Origin: Apostichopus japonicus
Taxonomy: Eukaryota; Echinodermata; Holothuroidea; Aspidochirotida; Stichopodidae
Direction: 5' to 3'
DNA: 64,000 bases
NCBI RefSeq assembly: GCF_037975245.1
Contig: NC_092564.1
Span: 7,227,984 to 7,291,983 of the forward strand
Shown: positions 45,301-56,036 of the stretch, piece by piece
Position numbering within the stretch: the first letter of the stretch is position 1
How the letters are laid out: every line of letters starts with the position of its first letter
Notes under the pieces: generated by a model
What the model was told of the DNA's origin: nothing
Seen by the model: the letters and a program-made list of their open reading frames with translations, nothing else
Database searches by the model: none
Made by a program: the position numbers and the translations under genes

Positions 45301-48300
45301 GTGGCAGCTGGCACCTTTTCCAAAAGATGTAATGGTGCCACAGTACAGTACTGTGGGGTGAGGGATCTGCATGCTAATTACAACAATATCTGACAATATT
45401 TTCTTGGTTTATACTTTTCACAGATTATTGCATTTTTCAGCAGAAAATTGTTAAGTAACATTTAGACAGAAAAAAAACCCAAGTGCTAATCCTCGTTTTG
45501 GCTTTAAAGGAAGATTTAGTTTCTTTTATGAAATCCAAACTGTGTGAATAACAAATAACAAGTGTCTTTCAAGACTTCCATTATCAAGACAACTTAAATA
45601 AAACTACTTGATGATATCTTGAGTCACAGAAATCTACATAAAAGCATGCTTGCTTCCTTGCCAGGATATCAAACAAGCCAGATCTTGATCTTGTAGCCGC
45701 ACAATTTGGATGGTGTGTGAAGAGTCCTTGAAATGTTGAAGATATGAAGATTGAAGATTCTAGGAATCATGAAATCTTTCAATTTAGACAATGCGAAAAT
45801 ATTTTATAAGACAATGCAGGCTTAAAGCATTAGGTTTTAACTTTTTTACCAGAACAAAGCAAACCGTGTACCATTCACATATAATTAGATTCCCCATTAA
45901 TCTGACTCCTGTATTAAGAGATCTAAGTGGTTAACTAATACTATCTTGACCCCTCTTACATTAGCAAATTATTCGGTATTTAATCCAATCTATAGAGAAA
46001 ACTATGTCCAACAAATCTACTGTTATTCTTTACTTGGTCATTGGCAATCGTTTGCAGTGTACGCCTAATTTCATTGGCCCTCTTGTGCAATTATGGACTA
46101 TGAAAAAAAAAAAACAGATTACTGTACATCATCTTTCCTTCAATTACTTGCTATGAAACCAACAGATTTAAGTGTCATCTACGATCAGAAACCTTTGTCG
46201 GCCATGTTTGCAGTAATTGTTACCCACGAGCTCAAGATGGCCACAAAGTGTGTATTCTTGTAATTGTCCAATATTTAAGCTTTTTTTGGATATGAATCAA
46301 TGTACATTTTCAGCCCAATATATTGTGTCAAGGGTTAGAGGACTAGAAGTTTTGCTCTTAGCAAGACCTTTCTCAAAGTAAAGACAGAAAATTGCATTTG
46401 GTTGCTGGTGTGAATATTTATGAATGCATTTCCCACATAGGCATATTAACATCATAAGCACATATATTACTACAGTATGTTTCTTTGCTAATACCACAAT
46501 GACTGGTAACAACTGGATTTTCAAGCATTAAATACGACTACAAGGTAACAGACTACTAATACTCTACTTTTCTTTTCAATTATTTCCTGAAACTAATTGT
46601 CAATAAAATTAGAGAATTACTGCATACAGTATAAATGCTGACTCACATCACATGATCATCATTACTGCCTTTTAACTGAAAACAAAACTCAAACTTCAGC
46701 TAGCAGAATGTTCTACTTTATTTAATTTGCAATTAGTTTGTAAACTAATTGTCAAGGAAATGAGAGAACTATGCAAGGCATGACGTTGACTCACATCGTC
46801 ATTCCTGTTTTAACAGAAAACAAAGCTGAGCTTAGCAGAATTTTTCACAGATGTTTCTGTCTTGATTGGATTTAATTTTAATAGTATGTCATTAAAGCAC
46901 TCCACGTTGCAGGTGGGGGGGGGGGAGATGTATTTCCCTTTCCATTTTAGTATTTATTTCCAGTTTAATAGACAGACCTCTGACCTCAGGCTGACCTCTA
47001 CAACATCATGATTAATACCACAGATTTATAACTGTATGTAAAGAAAATAACAAAATTGTGCAGGATTTGTCCCATTCTCTGCCTATTTCAATTCTGTTCA
47101 AATAGGACATTTTTTTCTTAATATATCATTCCGATGTACCATTTTTTATATGACCATCATATTTTTTATTTGCTGTCCTACTGGGACAAAGTCCAGACAC
47201 AGGTGTGGCTGCCCTAACAGCTTATTAGTTTTAGTTTCAGTTTTGAGATTAATCACCAAAGGGAAGCTATTATTCCCATAAAGTTGGAGGGGTTTATTCA
47301 TCCTTTAGGGAGTTACAGTATTTGGATATTTACACCATAGTAACAGTTACCATAACTACCACACCAGTGGCAAGCCCTCAATTCTATTAATCACACTATG
47401 ATTGGATGACTACAATTTATACATTACCTACACTACCTGCTATAATTTTTTCTACAACTGACAACCAGTACAGCAATCAATGCCCAATACAAAGCATTTA
47501 AATCAAGCCTGAGCTCATGAATAATAAACATTTACCTGTGTGAGATTAGAAAATTCAGGTTTTGTTGTATGTCCTATAGGCAATATTGTTAAGTTTGCAC
47601 ATACTGCATGTGTTACTATTGCCAGTCACAAACAAAATTGTGGTTAATGAATTAAAGGCATTGAAGACTCGCCCCCAAACCGTGTGCCGCCCTGTGAAAA
47701 AGTTAACTTTCCGTTGCTTGCCAGTGAAGTTTTTTTCTTATTGCTACAAAATGCAGACAGTAATGAAAGTGATACCTTGTTATCTTTTATCTGGACCTGA
47801 GATGTCCATCGCTGCTATGTACACAGTGTTATGGGTATTGACCGCAGCTGTATGTATTGACTGCACACTAGTGTCTAATTACTGACAGTAGCAAGCTGTG
47901 TGTGTATTTTTGGGGATCGATGGTGGTGTCACACTTCTGTTACACCTCAGTCGAAACTAGGTCAGATTTCCGGCATGAGAGTTTCTTTGTGTGCAAGTCT
48001 TCACACCCTTTAAGAATAGTATGAATTCTTGCTTTAACAGGGTCAAAGGTCATGGCAGAAAGTGTAAGCTTTCTGACCTCTGTCAATGATACTTGATAAA
48101 GCCTGACTAAAGTAACTTGTTTACTTTAGATTACTGTAGTGTACACCTACAGTTTAGTTTCCAAGTGACCCAACCTCCAAGGTGAATTCTGTCATCCTGA
48201 GTATTCTTTTACACAAACAAGTATAAACATATTTAGTTAGAAAAGGGGAACTATTAAATGAGATCACAATACACAAACTGATGTCAGACAATAGAAACAA

Positions 48301-51300
48301 GGTCAAGTAACCATGACGAAGAAAACTGGAAAGATTTCAGATATCTATATAATAGAATAGGAAACCACCACTCCAATTTGGTATTATTATCCATGGATTC
48401 TGTTTGTTTAAGGGTCAGCAGAGCTATTCAATAATGGAATGAAACTCATCCTTCAGTCAATATACCATGGGAGGGTGAAGTAACTGAATGAAATGGTTCA
48501 AGTACTACAGGATGTACAATAGGATTATATCTCAGTTCCTTTATACAGTACTTACTACTTGTATAATGGCAGTACTATATTTCCATGCTTGGAACTCTTA
48601 TATATATATATTTTTTTTGGGGGGGGGGGTGCTTTAAGGCTTTTCTATTCTTCATTTCTGAAATGTTTAGATCTCAAAACAAGCAGGGAAGCAAAGTGAA
48701 CAGGGACTTCTTGTAACTGCATCAGTTGCTGTGAGATGTTTCAAACACACATGCACACACATGCACACATTATATACACTGTACCACTGGGAGACCATTA
48801 CCAGAAGCATTTGATGAGACTATATATGTACAGTATGTACAGGCTTTGAATGAAATCAATCACTAGCCCAGGAGTAATGAGAGATAGCGAGTTTGTGACT
48901 CAGGATGTTCGTCACATGAAAGCAATCTTGCTATCTGTGTCTGAAAGTGAGCTAATACATAAGTTATTAATTTGATATCTGTACATGTGTACAGTATGCA
49001 TACCAACTAGGTTGAGTACTCGCAAAAGTGTGTAGAACAGCGAGTGTATCAATATCAGGAACTATCGGCAACCACTAATATATCAAATGCCTAGTTCATA
49101 CTCTGTAACTTCTACTGGTACCGTCTATATAGCAGTTGTACCAAATTGATACAGTCCACTAATGTCAAAGTTCTGTGTATTTGGGACACGTTACTTTGTA
49201 AAACAGTACTGTACAGCATACCAAATAAACAGTGCTGCTTAAAACAATATTATACTGTTTATTAGGTTAATGATCACGTTAAATACCGATTTAATACTAG
49301 AAAATAATGTGCACTTTTCATGTACATTAGTTTTGAACAAACCATATCATTGCATTTTTTACATCATTTATACATTACTAATAATGGAATTTTGCTGACT
49401 AAGTCCATTGTTACGCCACCATTAAAAGGAAAAAAGAAGAAGAAATAAAATAACAAACATTTACTCTTCTTTATAATCAAGCTATTTGCAATTGTTTAGT
49501 AAGTCAGCAATTTTTTCAGACCTTCCAAGAAATACAACTTAACTCAAATAAGGTTGCAATTTATCAATTAAAACAACCTCCTTAATTCCTGTTAACAGCA
49601 TAAGAGACAAAGAAAAAGTGCTTTCAGTAGGATACACAGTACTATCTATGTACTGTATGTTTACCAGGAAAACTGCAGCAAGTATTAGTGTGAAATCAAA
49701 CATAGTGTAAACTTGTATGAGGGAAGGATTAATCACTAAATAAACTACTGTACATGTTCTTAATAGCTGGAAATGATTACACAAAGAATGCAAATTTACA
49801 TGTGTACTGTACATACTATAGAAGCTAACATAGTCAAATAGCGGATAAAATAATGGATTGAATTCAGAGAAAATGTATCTGGGCAGGTATGGTATGTCTG
49901 GTACAATATTAAAATTTTGGAAGTGTGATACATTGCAGCTTATTTCTAGTGTTCAACCAGTATTCTACTCATTAATGTACAAAGAGTGAACTGAACAGTA
50001 TATATACTGTAACAGTAGCTCAAATGTCGAAGCCTGCATGGGCAGGGAGGAGGGGGGTGGGTTGGGTGGGGTACATAGGGAAACTGGAGACTTGGTATTA
50101 GAGGAAAGGAGAGAACCACACCTTCTTCAATATTGTAGTAATTATGACACAAAAAGTTCATAAATTTAAAAAATGTTTTAAAAGTGCTGGATGAAACGAA
50201 AAAGACTATATCATACTGTAGAATTGAATAGGCTAGACAGAGGATAAGTATTTCTTTGATTTGTGAAATTTGTGTGATTTTTGAGATATTACCCTATGCC
50301 ACAGGAAGTACAACAAACTTGACTACAATTTTCATGATTGCTACAGGTATTTTATAATGGTCTATCCTGTATGCTGTACAGGTATTTTATACTGGTCTAT
50401 CCTGTATGCTGTACAGGTATTTTATACTGGTCTATCATGTATGCTATTTTATACTGGTCTACTCTGTGTTCTATTAGTGGTCCACACAATGTCAACCCTA
50501 TTGAATATCGTTGACACAATACAATATATACATGCATGCATTGGCAATATGCAATTCAATTTCAGTGATATGAAAACAACATTGTTTGTGTTCCTCAAAC
50601 AAGTTCCTCAAATTTTATGATTTTAAAGTTGAGAACAATCAAATGCAAACAAATGTCAAAGTGTCTGAACTTTGCCTATAAAATAAATGTAATTTAGTAA
50701 AAGGTTAAGTAACCTAGGCTGTGATATCAAAGTCGGAACAAGAAAATTTATCAAAACATTGTACAGTAAGTACTATTACTGATATGAACTACACCATGAT
50801 GCTGGCAGTACACCACAATGCTGGTAGGCACATGTGTAACATGTCGTGTAATATTAACTATATGACCGTGTAAGATCCTCTTCTTCGTTAACAGCTTGCA
50901 TATATATATATATATATATATCTATACTGCTATGATGATATTAATAAACTGCCATGCACTCCGGCCTTGTACTGTACTATGACATCACTGATAACAAGGA
51001 AATGAAGACACTGAAATATTTCCAAGGAATGCAAAGAGGCCAGGGTTGTAAACTGTACAAGCTGCAATCTTCTGCTAAGAGCTCTGACAAATGATAATCT
51101 TACATGTGTTCTGTTATGTACAGTATATGAACCTGTGATCGGAACAACTACAGTAGCACTGAGCTTAATGTGAGCTGTGTACAGTGTACTGTAGTATAAT
51201 GACTAAACACAGTCAGTCGACTGTCTGGCTGCAGATAGCTTAATGTGAAATGTGTACTTATAATCACTACAAACAGTCACTGTCTACTTTCAGCAAGCTC

Positions 51301-54300
51301 AATGTGAGCTGTGTACAGTAATTATACTAAACACAGTCCCTGTCTACTGCCTGGCTTAATGTGAGCCATGTAGTATAATGACTAAACACAGTCCCTGTCT
51401 ACTGTCTGGCTTGAGTGACAGCTGTGGACAGCACTTTAAAGTGTTGCTCTTTGATTTGATTTTTTTACATTTTCAAAATACTTTTTTGACTGAAAATAGT
51501 AAAGACCAATAACAATGAAGTACTGTAACTAAGCAAGTCCCTCCCTAAAGAACAAACTTACACCATTTCTAATTTCCCATTGGGCATATATATACTGCCT
51601 TTCATACAAATTATTGAAAAAATGTCTGGATAAATGACATTGTTAGCACTGAATTGAATAATAACTTATGCTAGTAAACTTCGTTCAGAAATCTAGAACA
51701 AAACTTTGTTGCAAAAAACTTCATTTCCAAAAACAATTTAAAGTTTCATCGTAACTGAAGCCCTTCGACAACGAGCAACGCTCAGATGGTTTTGGTAAAT
51801 TGCCAAATTGGTGACCAATCATTATAAAGCATTCTTGGTATTTACAAATTACATGTACTTTGAGGACAAGGTATCTCAGTAAAGGAAACTGCTAGGAGGA
51901 TGGAAGTAAGATATTTGAATTAGATCTACATACTGTATATGCCATGACTTCTAAAAAAGTTTGGTGGCACGTTCTGATGATATGTAACAATAATACCTCA
52001 TACAGTAGTTATTTGTATTGATAGCACATTTGCCATTATTAACTACGCCATCAAATATGCCACTTCAGAATGTAAGTACCGAAATTGAAAGTATGATTCA
52101 TAATGGAGCTGATGTTACAGTACAGTAGGTTTGCAAAGGGTACAGTAGGCTGGTCTTTGAAGTTTGTTTACACATATGTTTCGAATGAAGTTGTTTGGGA
52201 GAGGCATGCAGCTACCAAGTATGTTAATTGGTGCGTATGTTTGTGTTTGGGAAAAATTCACGTTGCTGAATACATGTGTTGTAGTGTGTGCAAAATATAT
52301 CGTGGGGGATTTTTCCTTTTATAAAGACTGAAACTGCTTAAAATATAAAGCTCAACAAAAACTGTGGCTGAAATGCTTAGTGGCTTAGAATGCCAAGAGG
52401 AGAAAATTGGATGAACAGGAACTATTTTGTGTAATTCTCCCTCCGTTAAGATGGGGAAAATGGACCACAGTAATGTAGGTAGTGTAAATATATATAAAAC
52501 AATGAAATTAATGGACAAATCACCAGATGAATGTCAATGAAATGAAGGGAAGATGTGGTACATTCCATAATTCTGTCAGCAGTTAAAAACTTAACCCCTG
52601 GTGTACTTAATTATATATCTTGACTGAATGACTTGGAACAAGTATGTGCTACTTTGTACACAATAACATTGCTGAATTGATATATTTAACATGAATTATA
52701 GTCTACCAGATGGTCCCTCTAAATACAGTACATATGGTAATATATTTACGGTGAAACAGATAGTACAAAGGTCTTGAGGAGACTGGCGAATCAGAAAGCA
52801 AAGTACAGTTCTATCAAAATGACTTGGTTATTTTTACAAGAGAGTTTCCTACAAATGTAAACACCGAAACAGCATACAGGTACAACCCTTATAACCACAG
52901 ACCTTATCAAAGGTACTTCTTTCCATGTTCATATCATCTCAAACGTGTTCAATTACTTCCTTCTTTACAAACAAATGACTAACAGCTGTCCTACTGTATT
53001 TAAAGGCATTGAAGACTCGCCCCAAACCACGTGCAGCCATCTGAAAAAGTTAACTTTCCATTGCTTGCAAGTGACGTTTTGTTTGTGTCGCTACAAAATG
53101 CAGACAGTACAGTAATGAAACGTGATACCTTGTTATCTTTAGCTGGACCTGAGATGTCCATCGCTGTATCGTTTGAACACTGTGTTGTGGGCATTGACCG
53201 CAGCTGTATGTACTGACTGTACACTAGTGTCTAATTACCGATGGTAGCAAGCTGTGTGTATTTTCTAGGATCGATGGTGGTGTCTAACACTTCTATTACA
53301 CCTCATTCAAAACTAGGTCAATTTACCGGCATTAGACGTTTCTTTTTGCGCGAGTCTTCACACCCTTTAAGGTTTGAGATATTAATTGGTTCAATTTGTG
53401 AGTTTCAAGTTCAGTGACAAACAAATTTTGATGTCAAAAACAATGCTTTTTTTCAAGCCATGTAAAATTGCATTGTATTTCTGTTTGTTATCTGAATGGG
53501 TTGCCCCCTGTCTTGCACTTCATTGAGGAATATATTAAATTAAGATACCGTCATACTGTACAGTGCAGTACACAGCTTCAGTTAAGTAGAAATACTGTAC
53601 AGTACCGTAGTGACAGTACCATCAGCAAAAATATATGTTGTGTAGTATATGAAAATTAAGTGAGTATAACGGTTGTAAAGAACTAACATAATTAACTATC
53701 GGTTGCCAAAATGGACCCCTTGACCCCACCATGGCCCTAAGACAGGCCCCTGGACCCTACACCATTATGCTAGCACGCTATGCAACACTGCTTCAAAACA
53801 AGACAAAGTCCCAATGAACAGATTTGACATATGTTGATGTGTTTGATATACAGTACTAGACTATGGGCATCCTGTTAAATTCAACCCATCTATTGCAGGC
53901 AGCACAGTTGGTGGTCCGTGCAGCTCTGTCTAGCTCTGGGTAAACATTGCAGCCCAGTGGAACGGTTTGATCAGCTGCTCAGCTCAGCCAGTCACCACCT
54001 AACAAGGAGTCATTTACTTATATTAGAGTCCACACTATCTGACACATATAACATGGTTAATTGACAACAACAAAATATAATAATTCTGCAGCTGGACGCG
54101 CAAGTTGTGAATAATGAAGTGAAAGAGACAGGATATGAGGTAATGGTAGACTACAGAGTACAATGTAAAGTACACAGTTGGATGAAAATCCAAAAGTGTG
54201 TTTAAAAAGACAGAAAAAATGCCACTTTCAAGGGCACAGTCGTCTACTCTGCTCCAAAATGAGCGAACATTGCAACTTCAGGGAATAATTCAATATGTTC

Positions 54301-55892
54301 AATAACATTTATTTGTGTAGCAGTTAATTTTCAAGGCTCTGAAGTTGGTCCTTTGTAAAATACTATACGGTTCCTGTGCACACAAAACTAATTTATAAAT
54401 GTATACATCTTTGTATTAATTTGAACATTTGCAGAGCAATTTGCAGTACAATACCATATCAATTATTCACTGAACTTGTATAGCAAAAAGCAGTTATCTT
54501 TGCCATAAGCTCAAAATTCTGTACAGTTTCTTCTTCTTTATTTTTTTTATATATTTTTTTATTTCATTTCTTCAACAACATACAATAAACACAAGTTTAC
54601 AGTAATTACATGAAAATATGCAGCATGAAAATTTGAGAAAGGGAATGATCAAAGAAGCCTTGTGACTTTACAAGCTACAGTATATAGAAAAAACAATGGA
54701 ATGGTAATAAGATTCCTAAATATTGGCAAAAAGGATCATGAAGTAATATCCTGCAAAACATGAACAGTTAACACCCAAAACAGAGCTCTACAACATAGCT
54801 AAGTGTTAGTTCCTAAATACCAATATCTCAAGAGCGTGATTTTCCTGCTTGTTGCTAGGTTGTTCTCCACCTTTTTCTTGCATGCATGTTTACAAACACG
54901 ATCTCTGTATGTATATTGATTTGTGAGTAACGTTATCACGTACTGCTGGCTGTTATTTCACTGGTCTGTCACTTGGTGTATGAAGTTCTTATACAATCAT
55001 GTTTTACATAGGAAAACCCTGATCAGCACTGTAAACTCTTTGTAAAGTTCTTTTGTTCTCCTCAACTCACCTCTTTTCTCTCCTTGTTTGTACGGAACAT
55101 GTTCCTCCCAGTCGGGGTCTTCTCTGGCTTTCTTTTCCAGGAATTCCATCAGGGCATCTCGATTGAACGGCCCAGTCGGGTCCTTCTTGACCTTGTACCT
55201 CGACCTCTCCGAAGGAGGAAGAAGCGAATCCTGAAAATTTATACAGTGCAAACGTTTAGCTCAAAGGAAAAAACAAAGATTCTGGTGAGAAGTTTCAAAT
55301 CCGTGTATTTGTGCATCGAGCAATCAACCTCAAAAGAGTCCAGGTCTGGTTTCTCTATTACCAAGTTTTTACAGATTACTGGCAATGACTTCAAAGTTAA
55401 GTGTCCTAAATATTGGATAAAAATTTGCATATTAGGTACAGAACCTTCTTGAGGGTTTTGCCTTCCAAAACTATGCTCAGATATTGAGGATTGTTAGAGT
55501 TACATTTTAACTTAAAAAAAATGAAATAAATACTGTACCTCATTGAAGAATATACTTTGAGGGGCTACTGTATGAGACAAAAAATAATATTGGTTCATTT
55601 GGTTGCGAGGGTTTGTACATGTAGAGTAGATGTCCATCTAGCATATTCGGGTTATACTGCTAAACTTTCAAGTTCCACACAGTATTTAAATGATCTTACC
55701 TGGCATAAACAGAGTATCATGGTAGGTCAATGAGTGTTATTACTGTAATTTAACGTGATTTAAGTTAACTAATGGACTTACATCGGGGTCCATCTCATTT
55801 GCGATCAGCTCCAATTCCTCCTCCGTTAGAGTGGCAAGGATCTCCTCCGCCTCCATATCCTTGTACTTATCTGACAAATCTGTGTTAGCCAT
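33296..55892 (-). CDS. TMOD: Tropomodulin, complete gene of 9 coding exons
   Basis: Pointed-end actin capping protein acting with tropomyosin in muscle and the membrane skeleton. Nine exons joined at GT-AG sites give 349 residues in one frame (human TMOD1 has 359). Order: tropomyosin-binding helix 1 with LSDKYKDMEAEEILATLTEEE (residues 5-25); actin-binding segment with DPTGPFNRDALMEFLEKKA (about 54-72) and VPYKQGEKRG; a lysine/glutamate-rich linker (about 95-107); second tropomyosin-binding helix with WETALEDATEEDLVQLAG and ILGIHSML (about 115-140); then the leucine-rich-repeat actin-binding domain (about 164-335) with LKELNLNNIKSVPIPTVKNI, LNVESNF and LVKFGLAFQHAGPR. The C-terminus ends RKQRTKKE. 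There is no proline-rich or WH2 tail, so this is tropomodulin and not leiomodin. Vertebrate paralog numbering does not apply. Confidence 0.96.
34600..34830 (+). repeat. Imperfect tandem repeat in tropomodulin intron 8
   Basis: GGTATTTTCATT(G/T)CATTA recurs at 34615, 34661, 34727 and 34788, with TATTGTATTACATTACA words between. Confidence 0.85.
34963..35110 (-). CDS. TMOD: Tropomodulin coding exon 8
   Basis: Residues 292-340 plus one base: VETEVADILVNDNKTLVKFG then LAFQHAGPRRKAHDAVLRN. Reading on past the donor gtaagt would run into glycine/glutamate-rich intron sequence. Confidence 0.95.
35426..35502 (-). pseudogene. tRNA-Thr(TGT)-like SINE head with an internal duplication
   Basis: On the minus strand: ATCTCAGTTGGTAGAGCAC (A box), anticodon stem CTGGG/CCCAG with loop CTTGTAA (TGT), then AGGTCACCCACAGGTCACTGGTTCAAATCC-like sequence in which GGTCAC occurs twice, lengthening the variable/T-arm region. 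The B box GGTTCAAATCC is intact but the arm cannot fold normally. In tropomodulin intron 7. Confidence 0.6.
35672..35815 (-). CDS. TMOD: Tropomodulin coding exon 7
   Basis: Residues 244-291: YLAQMLKENKNLKSLNVESN and GEGIKKIMMAMKENTTLLEL. Phase 0 at both ends. Confidence 0.96.
36089..36196 (-). CDS. TMOD: Tropomodulin coding exon 6
   Basis: Residues 208-243: SVPIPTVKNILEALEKNTQL then LSMASTRIGDETAP, one leucine-rich repeat. The acceptor lies just below an A-rich tract on the plus strand. Confidence 0.95.
36205..36270 (+). repeat. A-rich and (TA)n tract in tropomodulin intron 5
   Basis: Runs of A with interspersed T followed by TATATATATATAATAT, just upstream (gene sense) of the exon 6 acceptor. 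Confidence 0.7.
36890..37020 (-). CDS. TMOD: Tropomodulin coding exon 5
   Basis: Residues 164-207: PPNDTDVDKSLEQLQKNDAS then LKELNLNNIK, the entry to the leucine-rich repeats. Confidence 0.95.
38675..40990 (+). repeat. About 400-bp tandem repeat, dense in TGACCT/AGGTCA
   Basis: Units share TTGAAAATATTCCCC, CACACCTTGG, GGGAGTTATTGCATTAAATG, AACTTCGCACACGAAGGTCA, GGTACCTTT and TACTAGTTTTTTATCATTA. Copies are clearly alike with a few substitutions and some truncated units. Confidence 0.92.
41112..41175 (+). repeat. (CA)n and (CATA)n microsatellite
   Basis: CA repeats, then about eight ACAT units, then CA repeats again. Confidence 0.95.
42393..42485 (-). CDS. TMOD: Tropomodulin coding exon 4
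   Basis: Residues 133-163: GILGIHSMLNQDQLNAAI then DPDRMTFK. Aligns to the human ILGMHTLMSNQQYYQAL region. Donor gtgagg. Confidence 0.93.
43830..43955 (-). CDS. TMOD: Tropomodulin coding exon 3
   Basis: Residues 91-132 plus one base. Begins GKVFTPKKEEKKVEENGQ, a charged linker, then EEWETALEDATEEDLVQLA of the second tropomyosin-binding site. The preceding intron is 11.1 kb. Confidence 0.93.
47652..48013 (+). mobile_element. TTAA-flanked MITE, copy 1
   Basis: TTAA then AGGCATTGAAGACTCGC at the left, GCAAGTCTTCACACCCT then TTAA at the right: imperfect inverted ends around 360 bp. Aligns along its whole length with 53000-53370. TTAA target use is typical of piggyBac, but the terminal AGG is not the usual CCC. 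Confidence 0.8.
50345..50462 (+). repeat. 35-bp minisatellite, about 3.3 copies
   Basis: GGTATTTTATA(C/A)TGGTCTAT then CCTGTATGCTGTACA; unit starts at 50346, 50381 and 50416, followed by a shortened unit. Confidence 0.92.
51165..51425 (+). repeat. Four imperfect repeats of about 60-75 bp
   Basis: Each unit has CTTAATGTGAGC(T/C) or CTCAATGTGAGCTG, GTGTACAGT, then CTAAACACAGTCCCTGTCTA and TGTCTGGCT. Confidence 0.8.
53000..53370 (+). mobile_element. TTAA-flanked MITE, copy 2
   Basis: Same family and orientation as 47652-48013 (shared words CTGGACCTGAGATGTCCATC, GACCGCAGCTGTATGTA, ACTAGTGTCTAATTAC, GGATCGATGGTGGTGTC). Ends TTAAAGGCATTGAAGACTCGC-type and GCGAGTCTTCACACCCTTTAA-type sequence. Confidence 0.8.
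53706..53790 (+). mobile_element. Fragment of the intron-9 hAT family
   Basis: CATGGCCCTAAGACAGGCCC then CTGGACCCTAC and TATGCTAGCACG closely match 14755-14825 in the complete element. Confidence 0.6.
55071..55230 (-). CDS. TMOD: Tropomodulin coding exon 2
   Basis: Residues 38-90 plus one base. DSLLPPSERSRYKVKKDPTG and PFNRDALMEFLEKKA match the first actin-binding site of tropomodulins. Donor gtgagt. Confidence 0.95.
55782..55892 (-). CDS. TMOD: Tropomodulin coding exon 1
   Basis: Residues 1-37, start codon in a good context (aaccATGG). Encodes the N-terminal tropomyosin-binding helix (KDMEAEEILATLTEEELELI). Ends GAT before donor gtaagt. Confidence 0.93.
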
Positions 55893-55951
55893 GGTTACTG
55901 TCGGCATTGGTGACGAAGAGGATTTGAATCACGACGACAATGAAGGAGAAT
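55893..55951 (-). other. TMOD: Probable 5' UTR part of tropomodulin exon 1
   Basis: On the minus strand an acceptor-like ctctgccag precedes 55951, followed by a short leader to the start codon. This would make the leader spliced to a distal noncoding exon. Confidence 0.35.
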
Positions 55952-55984
55952 CTGGCAGAGTAATTCAAAGCCCAAGTAAATAAT

Positions 55985-56036
55985 ATTACAGAAAGTAAAC
56001 GAAATTACAGAAAGTAAACAAAATTACAGAAAGTAT
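55985..56036 (+). repeat. Three-copy 19-bp tandem repeat upstream of tropomodulin exon 1
   Basis: ATTACAGAAAGTAAACGAA-type units at 55985, 56004 and 56023. Confidence 0.9.

Larger units (their letters stand above)
43956..55070 (-). other. Tropomodulin intron 2 (11.1 kb)
   Basis: Noncoding. Holds two copies of one MITE family, a 35-bp minisatellite, a set of about 60-75-bp imperfect repeats, a fragment of a hAT family (53706-53790), a (TA)n tract (50898-50920) and a T-run/G-run junction (48611-48629). Short words TACAGTA/TACTGTA recur across it. Confidence 0.6.

Noticed and set aside
50357..50620. Open frame with repeated VYPVCCTGILYW-like units
   Set aside because: It is produced by the 35-bp minisatellite, whose period is not a multiple of three.
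33296..55892. Leiomodin in place of tropomodulin
   Set aside because: The protein stops at RKQRTKKE with no proline-rich or WH2 extension, and the length fits tropomodulin.
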